Source: Embiotoca jacksoni
Lineage: Eukaryota > Chordata > Actinopteri > Embiotocidae
Length of the DNA: 64,000 nucleotides
Assembly (NCBI GenBank): GCA_022577435.1
Contig: JAKOON010000017.1
Span: 2,017,001 to 2,081,000 of the forward strand
Direction: 5' to 3'
The notes under the pieces are model-generated. The model worked only from the letters and a program-made list of their open reading frames with translations, had not been told where the DNA came from and ran no database searches. Position numbers and translations under genes: made by a program. Positions 1-9,978 of the stretch are shown one piece after another (position 1 is the first letter of the stretch; every line of letters begins with the position of its first letter).

Positions 1-432
1 CAGTTCAGATTTCTTTAAAATGTGCCCGCCCGTGATCAACAGCTTCTTCTAGTTAAACAGCTACAATAACCACCAGGACACATCTAATTAAATCATCTGT
101 TAGGAGATCTTCTGGTTGTCAAAGTAGGACAGCAAACCTCAAATAAACTTAGTCCAACCACATGGTATCTATTCTCCCACACTAAAAAGCTGCATGTCTT
201 GCAAAACAGACTGATGGTCAGTTTTAGAGGAACTGATTCCATGTATAGTGTCCATATAGAGTTTTGAAGGAACAAACATAAAGATGCAGATACTCACATA
301 CTGTAGATATTGTGTATACAAAATATTCTAATGACATTCTCTGGACTCTGGAACTGATATATCAGCACGGTCACACAGACAAACAGACATGCATTAACAT
401 ATACACAAGTATGGGGAATTTACACCCTCAAC

Positions 433-470
433 TGTGCGTGTGTGTGTGTGTGTGCGTGTGGAGGGGGGGG
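433..470. repeat. (TG)n tract followed by a G-rich run
   Basis: Alternating TG repeats are interrupted by two GC steps and followed by a run of G residues. It is a simple-sequence tract in intergenic DNA. Confidence 0.8.
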
Positions 471-679
471 GTGTTGGTTGGTTGTTGACTTCTATTTGCT
501 TTGACTCCTTGCTGTATTGCATCTTTTTTTGGTGAGAACTGTTTAGTTAGGCTGTACGTAGAATATTATACACAAGGTGTGGATATTAATCATTCAACAA
601 AGACTACAAGGACTGGTGCGACACTGGATCTGTGAGAGGGACACTCTGCCTGTGATTGGACATGTTGTGGGGGGTGAGG

Positions 680-1320
680 TTAGGATTAGAGTGGGGCAGC
701 TAAATGGGTTTGAACTAAATGCTAACTTTAACATACTAACATGCTCACAACTGCAATGCTAACAGGATTCAGTTTGTCATGTACAGTGTTCACTACTTGC
801 TAATATTGGCTGCAAAATACAAAACTGAGAACTACAGATGTCAAGATAAATGTTAATAGAGTTAGTATTTGGTTAGAAACCCACATAAGACCAGGGTAGT
901 GGAAGGGGCTGCTGGTTCGGGAAGTGTTTGTCCCAATTCTGTATGTCCCAAGTGTGAGTCATTCTCATTTCTAGTTCGAAAAAGACGTGGTCATATTAAG
1001 GAGAAGCTCTTGTTATACATTCATGAAAAAAATGGGGAATATGATTGGGATCTTTATTTTCAAAGCTAAGTGTCCAAAATAGCTCCTCTCGACAACTGAA
1101 CTTTTACTACTAGTAGAACATGATATATGTTGAGGGGTCACCAGAGTCAATACAACTATTCCTGGGGGAACATGAGTGTGTAGCCCACCGAATTTTATAA
1201 TAAACCTCACAGTGGTGCTTGAGAAAAAATTGGGGAATCACCAAAGTCAGTAGGACCATGAAAACTTTTTTCCAATTCATTTCAAAGAGGTGAAGGTAGT
1301 TCAGTCAAGACCAAAGTAGG
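680..1320 (+). repeat. Diverged dispersed repeat, 'gctaacatgctcacaa' family
   Basis: The segment contains diverged versions of words I recognise from memory as a very common repeat of percomorph fish. These are 'actaacatgctcacaa' near 740, 'accagagtcaatacaa' followed by 'gggggaacatgagtgtgt' near 1141-1180, and 'aatcaccaaagtcag' near 1235. The same family recurs at 40205-40510 (+) and 41470-41740 (-) in this window, which supports the call. Boundaries are approximate and the middle part is poorly conserved. Confidence 0.55.
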
Positions 1321-1874
1321 GGATTTAGCAATTCCCTATTCCACACCAATAGCATTGCTAAAACACTTTTATCACAAAAAAGTGACATTGTAGCACTGAA
1401 GTAAACACAAAGAGACACTAATGTTGTAAAAAGTAAAAAGAAATGATCAGGACATATCACCACGATCTGATGAAACAATGGTGGGTCAATAAAAGCACAG
1501 TGTCGAAGTCTGTTGAAACATCTGCGATGACTATCCACAGACGCTCCAGTACAACAAAGGCGCTTGATGTTACATTTCTAATTGTAAACATGTGTTCTTC
1601 TAGCAACAACTATATTTTGTTAGCTGCTCAGTGATGTAATCCCAAACATTTACAGTATGTACCAATGCTGTATCACGGGATTTTGTTCTGGGACACAAGT
1701 AGAGCAGAAAAACATAGTGCAGTACAGGGGGGATACCTGCTGTGAGTCAGATATCAGTATATACAATGTACATGTTCATGATTATGTTGGGTTTATTTTG
1801 TTATAGACAGATTTGGACCATTACTACTGTTGCTCTTCGCCTGACCTTCGCTGTTAGTTCAGAGATCCCATAGA

Positions 1875-1889
1875 GTGTGTGTGTGTGTT

Positions 1890-1987
<98 letters not shown>
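1875..1987. repeat. Long (TG)n microsatellite
   Basis: About 110 bp of almost uninterrupted TG dinucleotide, with single imperfections near 1888-1892. It produces a spurious poly-His/Thr frame on the minus strand. Confidence 0.95.
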
Positions 1988-1988
<1 letters not shown>

Positions 1989-2940
1989 CTGATGCACAGG
2001 TCTTGTGACACATGGCCTCAGACAGACTGTGTCTGAAGGAAAAGAGAGTCTTCGATGGGTGGGACTGAAAACAAGTGACGCATGACTAAGAGGCCCAGGA
2101 AGTTCCAGCAGGCGGCTGTTATTGCTGAGTGTGTGGATGTGCGTGTCTGCGTGTGTTTATGTGTGTATGTGAGTGTGATTCGGGGGCCCAGAGGGACAGT
2201 GCTGGGCAATCCTGGCTGGAGTGTCTGGAAAAACTCTATGGAGTGACAAAAGCAGCAGTGTCCCTTGCAGCATATCTGTCTGCTGCCTTGGCTGCAACAC
2301 TTTACTGCCTTTTAGCATGTAATAGAAAGTGTACAATAAAAAAGTAGGCAGAGAAAACAACAAATAGCGTATTCTGTAAGTTACACTGTTTAAGTGTATG
2401 TGTGCGTTTGAACATACACACGTGCAGTGTAATAGCCACTCCATTACAATGGCAGGAAGAAATAAATGTATTTACTTTTACCCCTTGCAGTACTTTGGAG
2501 CATGTGTTCAGTGTTTCAGTCTGCTCATTACAGTTCCCTTGCAGAATAATATTTTTTATGGTCTACATATCCCAAATCCAGATTTGTGACTAACCTAAAA
2601 ATTTCACGAGGTGTAAGGTCTCTCCGTCTGGCGGAGTTGTTTTCTGCTGCTCACATAGCCTGTCTCGACCCACACTCAATCACTCCTCAGATTGCATTTG
2701 CTACAATGAACATTCAGTTACAATGGCTGTGACACACTGGGTACAGGGAGACAATAGCTTACTTCAGCCAGGCAGACATAGCAAACCTCAGTGCTATCAG
2801 ACCCTCTCTAATCTCAGCTCTTGGGACAGCCTTGTCTTTCCTGCTCCCATATGGCCAGATCAGACACAACACCGACCTAGAGAGCACATTAGGACCAAAC
2901 AAGGTTACATTGTGAGCTTTTCTGTCCGGAAAGGTCCGTT

Positions 2941-2978
2941 TAAAAAAAAATAAAAAATAAAAAATAAAAAATAAAAAA

Positions 2979-3018
<40 letters not shown>
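2941..3018. repeat. (AAAAAT)n then (TA)n simple repeat
   Basis: Several copies of an A-rich hexamer unit run directly into an uninterrupted TA dinucleotide tract of about 35 bp. It explains the poly-Ile/Tyr minus-strand frame seen here. Confidence 0.9.
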
Positions 3019-3021
<3 letters not shown>

Positions 3022-3211
3022 AATCATATCTATAGTATATGTTGCAGTTTTGTGTAACAGAAAATATTTTTCTGCATCTCATACATATACAGTGCATGGC
3101 TAAATCCATTCATTATTAATCATGCAAAACAGTAAACCCATAAAACATAGGAGCTGTTGCATCTAGGGCTACTGTCCTCAAGAGCATGGAACCTAAGGTT
3201 TCACATAAAAA

Positions 3212-4127
3212 TCAGGCCAGGAGGCATGAGAGACGTGATTGGCTGATAGGTGGTCGGATGGGAACTCCTACTTGCTCTCCACATGTGCTGCCAGGCACAC
3301 CATACACTCCAGACTTGTGTGACATGTTTATGGCTGCCAGTCTGCAGTTTGGATAGTCACGTGGAGGATACCTGTGAAAATAATAAATAAATATTGCTGA
3401 TATTTTACTTGAGAACTTTAAAAATAAAAGCAGAATAGAATCAATCATTTCTCCTTTGGCATTTTATGTAACTAAGTGCTCTCTGAGGTCCTCACTGGTA
3501 TCTCATGGCCACCAGACTGACGCCAACGAGAATGTGGTTGTGTCCGTGTAAAACAAGGCATTCCTATATTTTTGTTCCCACAAGAGGCTACTTATTTACT
3601 GTTCTGTGTCTCAGGTTTGACACTTAATAAAATTATTCCAGTTACTAATGTCAAATAATCAAGGTCAAAATACAAAATCCACCTTTGAGGAGATGTCTGG
3701 TTTAAAAACAGATGCTACACAACTTTTGATCGTTTGAAGTAAGCCCGTTGGGCTCATAAGATGGTTGACAGGAATCCAATGGAAAAGTAGCATGCGTGTG
3801 TCAAAATAAATCTAGTGTGATGCTAGATTGCAAAAACACATTTCTTGTTTTAATGTGAGGAGGGAGGGCAGGAATGCAGTGAACCTGCCGAGATAAGACA
3901 TGAGCTCAGTGGAGACACAGTGTGGTGATTCATGATATAGATTTGTTGAGTATTGACTAGTCTCGAGTTTAACTTTTGCATTGGCATGTGAGTATGAATT
4001 ACCAACACATTAACAGTTTTCCCAGCATATGGTAACCTGACTGAAGATCTCATACATGGGAGAAAAAAGAAAAAGAGAAAACTTACCAAGGGTGTGCTGT
4101 ATCTTCAGCCACTGGCTCCAACGTGAA
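3212..4127 (-). CDS. Candidate two-exon 3' end of an unrecognised minus-strand gene
   Basis: On the minus strand a 41-nt segment (4127 down to 4087) is followed by a consensus GTAAGT donor (4086-4081). Downstream, a T-rich acceptor ending in CACAG (3376-3372) leads into an open segment, 3371 down to a TGA at 3214-3212. Joining them keeps the frame (TG|G makes Trp) and gives a tail containing AEDTAHPWYPPRDYPNC, ending in SRLSCLLA. The upstream exon would begin after an AG at 4130-4128 with a poor pyrimidine tract. The deduced piece is about 66 residues, and no earlier exon or start codon was found. I do not recognise the protein. If real, the gene would be divergent from rnf126, perhaps sharing its promoter region. 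The C-terminal CLLA resembles a CaaX box, but that could be chance. Confidence 0.25.
3372..4086. other. Non-coding; intron of the candidate minus-strand gene, if real
   Basis: Apart from serving as the possible intron between the two candidate minus-strand segments, the stretch shows no coding frame or repeat that I can recognise. Confidence 0.3.
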
Positions 4128-4557
4128 CTACTGTAGCCACAAAGGCACCACCGTGTGGCAATGTTTTATAATACAAATTAGTAGCTGCAAAACTAAATAA
4201 AATGATTTATTCGGCCCTTTACAAGGAATTTGTTTTGCTGCCGTTTGCCTTATAATGTTTAATCCTACTGGATAATTATTTATTAATTCAATAAAAATAA
4301 AATAAAATAAAAAAAAAATCTTATTCATTGTAATTCTGTTATATGCATCAACCATATAGTGATCTTCCAATTCATTATTCTTTCTTACAGTCGAGGTAGA
4401 TATTATTATTAACAAAACATGAATATGAAGTGTTTATGAAGCAGGCTAATACAGTCATTTCAGTCATCACGTGGTCGTCGTATGTTCCAGAGGGTGAACA
4501 TTGTCCCTTTCGGTGCTCCGTAGTCCTTCCTCCTCTTTACCTTTTTAGTGGCTAAAG
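4128..4557 (+). promoter_or_regulatory. rnf126 5' flank, probable promoter and 5' UTR
   Basis: The last 120 bases before the rnf126 start codon contain a CACGTG E-box at 4468-4473 and a pyrimidine-rich stretch near 4523-4545. No TATA box is evident at an expected place. The start context is A at -3 and G at +4, a strong Kozak match. The transcription start cannot be placed from sequence alone. The 4128-4430 part is AT-rich with no recognised content. Confidence 0.35.
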
Positions 4558-4632
4558 ATGGCGGAAGCACCTCCATGGCCCAGCCGGTTCTTCTGTCACA
4601 GATGCTCAGCAGAGATTAGTCCCCGGCTTCCC
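4558..4632 (+). CDS. rnf126: rnf126 coding exon 1
   Basis: Starts MAEAPPWPSRFFCHRC and supplies the first CxxC pair of the zinc finger. It ends in phase 0 at a GTAAGT donor (4633). Confidence 0.95.
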
Positions 4633-7600
4633 GTAAGTTACCGCAGACAGAGGGCATACAAAAAAAAAACCCACAACAACAACTGTTTGAGAATTGAAAA
4701 ACGCGATAACGTTGTTGTTACCTCCGTAAGATATGGTTGAAGCAGCGCTACAACAGTTAGCATGCTAACGGTATTAGCTGACTCCTTACGAGGTCTCGTT
4801 TGTCTCGCTGCCCCAAAGTTGGCTTGTTATCTAAACGGGATGAGAGAGAGAGGGGGGGGGAGGATCTGTCAGCACACAGACGCGAACAGCGAAGTCACGA
4901 TGCTGCATTTCTGACATGATTTGCAACATCTCCGGCGAAATATTTGGGCTCACGTTTTTTTTTAATTTTTTTTATTTTTTTGTGGGCGTCAGAGGCACGC
5001 TAGCCTGTTAGCTAGCAATAACGGTAACCGTCAGTTCTCCGTCACGTCAACACGTTGATCGCGTGTAATTGTCGACTCGGGATTTATTTTAGTAACGAAG
5101 CGCGACGTACGCCAGTCTCCCCGAAGACCTGGGTATGCCGGATTGTTAATCACTTGTGTAAAAAAAAATAAAAAAAAAGGGGTCGAAGCGACAACAATGC
5201 CGCTTCGACCCTTTTTTTTTCTTGTTTTGCCATTCAGTAAGTCACACATGTTTCATGGCGGTCCAGAAAGATCCGTCACACAGCGGTGAAATGTGCTCTT
5301 AACAATGTCAAAGATCAGTCTGTAGGCTGCTGGTAATGTGCCCTGTTGTCACATTGACGCCTCATACAACTCGGTGACAACAACTTTTGCTGAAAAAACA
5401 ACTGTATTATGTCAGAATAGATACGAGTTGTATTTTAATCAGGATCAGGGAATGAAAAACGGAAATAGGGAAACGCCAAACTCACACACACACGTCACAC
5501 ATCACACCCACACATCACACACACACATCACACACACAAAGCGTGATATAACTGTATACACACGTAGAAGGTGTTCAAATGATGTGTGTTTGTGTGTACT
5601 GTGTTTGTATTTTATAGTGTGAGGTGTGAAGCAGGTTTTCAGCGAGTTTCTAAAGAGTTATAGGACGTGTCCTTTAGGATGCTGGGGGCGTTTTTTGCTG
5701 ACATCTCTCTGTCACTAGATGTCTTAAGAGGTGGGAAGAGAGGACCCCCGAAACTCCCATTTACTCTCAGTCGGTACTGAGAGTATCTGGCAGTACTGGA
5801 AGAAGTATTCAGATATTTACTTGACCTAAAGTACCAGTACAGCGATGTGAACATACTCCATTATAAATAAAAGTCTTGCATGACAAATTCTAATGAAGTT
5901 AAGGTACTTAAGTATTAGCAGCAAATTGTGGTTCGTTGTAGTTGAAGAAGAAGTACTAGTTTAGTCCTTGTGACTCATCATTATCATTATATATGACATC
6001 ATTACGTCATTATTACTGAAGCATCAATGTGTAAGCAGGATGTTACTGTTGTAGCTGCTGCAGGTGGAGTTAGTTTGAACAGCCTTTTTACAATTTAATA
6101 TAGAGGGAGCCCACATGAACCTGAGGGGTCATCAAATGATAACTGACCCACTTAAAAAAGTCAATATCCTTTTAAATGTACACTATATTTACAGTATATT
6201 CTCCACTAAACCTTGCTGTCAGTCCGTCCTTCCCGACCGGGAAGCGATACTGGTTTACAGCTCTCTTCAAAGCCAGACTCCCTCAACGAAAACAGTTATT
6301 TTCTTTTACCTTACAGAACCAGGAGTTACATGTCTACTGCTGCCCTGATTGGTTAGTTTGTTTGTGGTATTGTCTGACTTTGGTGTTAGTTCAGATCCTA
6401 ACGGATGAGTTGAAACACCTCTAAAGTCACACAATAACACAACACAACCGCTCAAGGCAGTGGAAGACCTGCAACGGCTAGTTCTCTGAGGTAAAATTAT
6501 AATTTTGGTCAGGGCAGTTTGGCTTTGAGTAGAGCGATGGGACGGCTTCAGTTCCCTGTCAGAAAGGACTGTCTTGAGTAAAACTATTCTAAATATTTTA
6601 TACACTTAAACTGATGAAGATTTAGTTTATTTTAGCAGAGCCTTTTTTCAGGTGACTAAATTATGTTTTGTTGCTGTGAAATATCCCTACAAAGTTGTCT
6701 ATGCCCGTTGAGTTCAGCAGTCTTGTGTCTGAACTGAAAATCATTTGTATTCATGTTGGCTACGGCTTTAATTATCAAAATTTGACTTTACTTTTGCCAC
6801 TAACTGGCACACTAGTAGAACGTAGCTAAAAATCTGTTACGTCCCGTTAACTCTTGGTAAACTGTGTGAGGATGGTGGTGCTAATTTGAATGAAAACGGT
6901 AATTATATTAATGACAACAGTCTCCCCACTTTGCAAAAAAATATAGAATTAGCAGTGGGTTTTTATTTCACTCCCAGTTAAGGTTGAATCTTGTGTGTTG
7001 ATGTCTTTTTCTCTTTGTTTCTCTGCAGGAGTATACATGTCCAAGATGTGAATCTGGGTTTATCGAGGAGCTGCTGGAAGAGAGAAGGTGTGTATAAAGT
7101 GTTTACGGAATATAATTAACCACATTAAAGGTAATAATTTTCTTTCCAATTTGTGCCTATTATACTTTATTATTGTATACACCCGCTAATCATTGTGGGT
7201 GACGAAATGTGTCCAATAGTCTTGATATAATAAATCAGAAGGTGTTGGGGGAAGGACAGTGAGAAGAAATCGCAGCAAACCGTGCTATAATATATGCACA
7301 AAATGATGAAACTATGGCGCGCGCTGGGAAAAAAAGAATTTTCTGTCAGCAATACTAAGTATACACATAAGTTTATCAACTATTTGTCCCCTTTTTAGTG
7401 CTGACAATGGGTCCATGTCCACCATCTCCAGCGGACCCCAGAACCAACAACCATTTGAGGTTTCTATGCCATTCCTTATTCAGACTCTGTCTCTATCACC
7501 GAGTCTGTCTTTGTCCACTGCTGCACAATAGTCAGCATTTCTTAAAATTCCCTCTACTGACATTTGTGCTGATCTGGTACTAGACATTGTGGAAGTTATC

Positions 7601-9978
7601 ATAGGGTTTGCACTTCTGCTTTTGCAGCTAATGTTTCAATCTTTACAGTGATTTTTATATTGAATGGTTGGTCTCTTTTGGTTTGCTCAGTCAAAGATGA
7701 GTGCCATTATTAGCTATACATTCAGTGTATGGGACTTCTGTGGGGAGATCTTTGACTGAAAATCTTTTCAAGCAGTACTCAGACTTGTACCTCAGTAAAT
7801 AGGGAAATGTATGTCAGCAGTGACATTTCCATTGGGTTGAAATTTGAGCTGAATGTCAACAAGACTCATCAACGTTCCAGGAGGGTTGTATTGACCATAA
7901 ATAGTTTGGGATATGTGGAGAAATCACAAAGCTTCACTGGTGTCTATCTACATGTGTCTGTTTGCTTTCATTAATGTGTCTCCCAGAATGCGGACCAGCA
8001 CTTGTTCACATTCCCTTCGGGCTATGGTCAGTTTGCACTGGGTGTCTTCGATGACAGCTTTGACTTCGGGGCTGGACTGGGAACAGAGGACAACCGGGAT
8101 GCAGAAAACCGTCGGGAAAGGGAAACGGCATCACGGCAACGATACGGTGCCAGGCAACCGAGAAGTCGTCATGGTTCAAGGCGACAAGCAGGGCGGCATG
8201 AGGGAGTTCCTACTTTAGAAGGGTAAGGAGGACAGTTTGTGAGTCTAATGCTTGTTTTGCCATTGGTGACGCTTTCTCTGAGCCTCTAATGGTAACTTAG
8301 TAGCATCGTGACACTCTCCTACAGCTATCTCATACTTTTGTATGCTATTTTTTTGCAGAATCATTCAGCAGCTAGTGAATGGAATAATTGCACCTACTGC
8401 AATGCCAAATATCGGTGTTGGACCCTGGTGAGTCCGCAGAACAAAGCTATAATAAACCACAAAGCAAATTCACAACAAAATGTCCTTAATGTCTTCTAAT
8501 ATCTCAGGTTTTTTTTTTTTTTTTTGAAGGGGTGTTCTTCACTCAAATCCAATGGACTATGCCTGGGGTGCTAATGGACTAGATGCTATTATAACACAGG
8601 TATTCTTTAAGAAACTTCCCGATATTGCAAATTAATTTCTGGATTCAAGATCGTAGATGTGTAAGAATTTCCGTAGCACATACAATATACGTGCTTCATT
8701 TAATTTCTTTTACAATGTTTTCTTCCTCACATCTTTAGTTATTAAACCAGTTTGAGAACACGGGGCCACCGCCTGCTGATAGGGATAAAATCAAAAGTCT
8801 TCCTACAGTACAAATTACAGAGGAGCATGTTGGTAAGTTCAAAGATACTGATCAACACTGGTGTCACAGATGGTGTCTCGCTAAGATTGACTTATCTAAT
8901 TTGGGCAGCAGTATAATTTTCTTTAAAATTATTGTTCATATGCTCTTGTTACATCATTGTCTAATTTAATCCAAGTACCATTTGCCTGACAGGCTCGCGT
9001 CATCAGGCTTCAGCTGAATGCTTTTATCAGTTTTGAATATCACATTTAATTTGAAGCCTCTTGGACTTAAGCTAATGACTGCAGTGGGTTTGAAGGCATG
9101 GATGATGATCCTTCTGGAAAATTGCTGGCAACAGATTCCAGAAATGTTCTGGATTTTATTTATTTGTGAATTAATAATCTAACACAGAAATCAGACATCT
9201 TTTACATCATAAATGCCTTATCCGTATCTTCTGGTTTTATAATTATCCTGATTACTTAACTCTTACCATATCAGATCAGGTTTTTGGGAGATGTTTGTGC
9301 AACTGCCACTTTTTCATAGCTAATGGCAACTCAAACGAGTCGCAAATCCTCTCTCTGAAAACTGAGCTTTTGGGTTCCCATCTTATTTTTAATATATCAG
9401 ACCTGGCAGGGATTTACTGTGGCTGTTGGCAATTAAAGAATATAGAGTCTTTTCTGATTACATTAGTAGTTCATTATGCAGTGTCACTATTGGTTACAGA
9501 TTCAGCCAGAACCACCTGACATATCTTTTAGAGATCATATTTAACAAAGCCACCTTTTTAAAAACTGTTTCTGTCATTCAGCTTCAGGACTGGAATGTCC
9601 AGTGTGTAAAGAAGATTACAGTGTTGGAGAAAATGTGAGGCAGCTCCCATGCAATCACATGTTCCACAACGATTGCATAGTCCCGTGGCTGGAACAGGTA
9701 TGACTTATCCCCTCTTATTGGTCTTTCCACATACAGTAAATATTCACCAGCTGCTCTCTGAAACAGTGGGGTAATGCCACTCTTAACAGCTGCATGTTTT
9801 TCTACAGCATGACACTTGTCCGGTGTGCAGGAAAAGCTTGAGTGGACAGAACACGGCAACAAACCCACCAGAACTATCAGGGATGAACTTTACCTCCTCT
9901 TCCTCCTCCTCATCTTCATCCTCAACCCCCCAATCCTCGAGTTCGACCAGCAACGAGAACTCTGCTGATAACTCTTAG
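4558..9978 (+). CDS. rnf126: RING finger protein 126, E3 ubiquitin ligase (complete, 9 coding exons)
   Basis: Coding exons are 4558-4632, 7029-7087, 7399-7459, 7987-8222, 8359-8427, 8530-8599, 8739-8832, 9582-9697 and 9808-9978. They total 951 nt, or 316 codons plus TAG, with GT-AG introns and matching phases throughout. The N-terminal zinc finger uses C13/C16 and C29/C32. The family uses it to bind ubiquitin and the BAG6 complex. The middle holds the conserved block with LVNGIIAPTAMPNIGVGPW and NPMDYAWGANGLDAIITQ. A C3H2C3 RING-H2 domain follows (C227, C230, C245, H247, H250, C253, C264, C267), which recruits an E2. A serine-rich tail ends the protein. The length is close to mammalian RNF126 as I recall it. 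In the family it acts with BAG6 in cytosolic quality control of mislocalised proteins. RNF115 is the close paralogue; linkage to bsg and hcn2 favours RNF126. Confidence 0.95.
5482..5540. repeat. Imperfect CACAT/CA repeat
   Basis: CA-rich simple sequence with recurring 'cacatcacac' words. It lies in rnf126 intron 1. Confidence 0.75.
5790..6090 (+). repeat. Diverged dispersed repeat, 'agtattcagatcctttactt' family
   Basis: The words 'gaagaagtattcagat', 'aaagtaccagtacagc', 'atactccattataa', 'aaaagtcttgcat', 'gtaagcaggatgttactg' and 'ttgtagctgctgcaggtgg' occur in the order I remember for one of the commonest dispersed repeats of percomorph fish. The copy is diverged. Neither boundary is sharp and no target-site duplication was identified. 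Confidence 0.65.
6217..6578. repeat. Foldback (long inverted-repeat) element
   Basis: A left arm of about 98 bp (6217-6314) is matched in inverted orientation by a right arm at 6488-6578. The best-conserved piece is 'cttcaaagccagactccc' in the left arm against 'ctcaaagccaaactgcc' read on the minus strand of the right arm. The region between contains no transposase-like frame. It looks like a non-autonomous DNA element in rnf126 intron 1, read by eye rather than by alignment software. Confidence 0.55.
7029..7087 (+). CDS. rnf126: rnf126 coding exon 2
   Basis: Encodes EYTCPRCESGFIEELLEER and supplies the second CxxC pair of the zinc finger. It ends with two bases of a serine codon before a GTGTGT donor at 7088. 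Confidence 0.95.
7399..7459 (+). CDS. rnf126: rnf126 coding exon 3
   Basis: Encodes the low-complexity linker SADNGSMSTISSGPQNQQPF plus a final Glu. The acceptor is CTTTTTAG and the donor GTTTCT at 7460, a non-consensus but valid GT. This linker is the least conserved part of the family. Confidence 0.85.
7460..7986 (+). other. rnf126: rnf126 intron 3
   Basis: A 527-bp intron with no recognisable coding or repeat content. Confidence 0.8.
7987..8222 (+). CDS. rnf126: rnf126 coding exon 4
   Basis: Encodes NADQHLFTFPSGYGQFALG, then FDDSFDFGAGLG, then an arginine-rich stretch ending RRQAGRHEGVPTLEG. It is the longest internal exon and ends in phase 2 at GTAAGG. Confidence 0.95.
8359..8427 (+). 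CDS. rnf126: rnf126 coding exon 5
   Basis: Encodes IIQQLVNGIIAPTAMPNIGV then GP. The Trp codon is split over the GTGAGT donor at 8428. Confidence 0.95.
8530..8599 (+). CDS. rnf126: rnf126 coding exon 6
   Basis: Encodes GVLHSNPMDYAWGANGLDAI then ITQ, a hallmark block shared by RNF126 and RNF115. The acceptor follows a long T tract and ends GAAG. Confidence 0.95.
8739..8832 (+). CDS. rnf126: rnf126 coding exon 7
   Basis: Encodes LLNQFENTGPPPADRDKIKS then LPTVQITEEHV, the conserved lead-in to the RING. It is in phase 1 before a GTAAGT donor at 8833. Confidence 0.95.
8833..9581 (+). other. rnf126: rnf126 intron 7
   Basis: A 749-bp AT-rich intron. Nothing else was recognised in it. Confidence 0.8.
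9582..9697 (+). CDS. rnf126: rnf126 coding exon 8 (RING-H2 core)
   Basis: Encodes the first six zinc ligands of the RING, with CPVC at residues 227-230, CNHMFH at 245-250 and C253, then VPWLEQ. A second AG lies 6 nt inside the exon (acceptors after 9581 or 9587). The upstream one retains an Ala-Ser pair like the Gly-Ser of mammalian RNF126. Confidence 0.95.
9808..9978 (+). CDS. rnf126: rnf126 coding exon 9 and stop
   Basis: Completes the RING with CPVC (residues 264-267), then KSLSGQNTATNPPELSG, a serine-rich tract encoded by TCC/TCA/TCT repeats, and SNENSADNS before TAG at 9976-9978. Confidence 0.95.
   Translation, partial: HDTCPVCRKSLSGQNTATNPPELSGMNFTSSSSSSSSSSTPQSSSSTSNENSADNS

Larger units (their letters stand above)
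1..3211. other. Repeat-rich intergenic region upstream of rnf126
   Basis: No convincing coding exon was found here on either strand. The stretch holds short (TG)n tracts, a long (TG)n microsatellite, a diverged dispersed repeat and an A/T-rich simple repeat, all listed separately. The remaining DNA looks like ordinary AT-rich intergenic sequence. Open frames of 60-116 codons in it are low-complexity (poly His/Thr from CA repeats, poly Ile/Tyr from TA repeats) or lack splice or codon support. Confidence 0.6.
4633..7028 (+). other. rnf126: rnf126 intron 1
   Basis: A 2.4-kb GT-AG intron. It begins in a CpG-rich, promoter-proximal stretch (to about 5100). It contains a poly-G run at 4852-4860, a T-rich stretch near 4955-4980, a CA-rich tract near 5482-5540, a dispersed repeat (5790-6090) and a foldback repeat (6217-6578). 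No other genes are seen. Confidence 0.85.

Noticed and set aside
1801..2013. Poly His-Thr frame
   Set aside because: Pure product of the (TG)n microsatellite; the same applies to CA/TG frames near 34700, 42300, 51450 and 56500.
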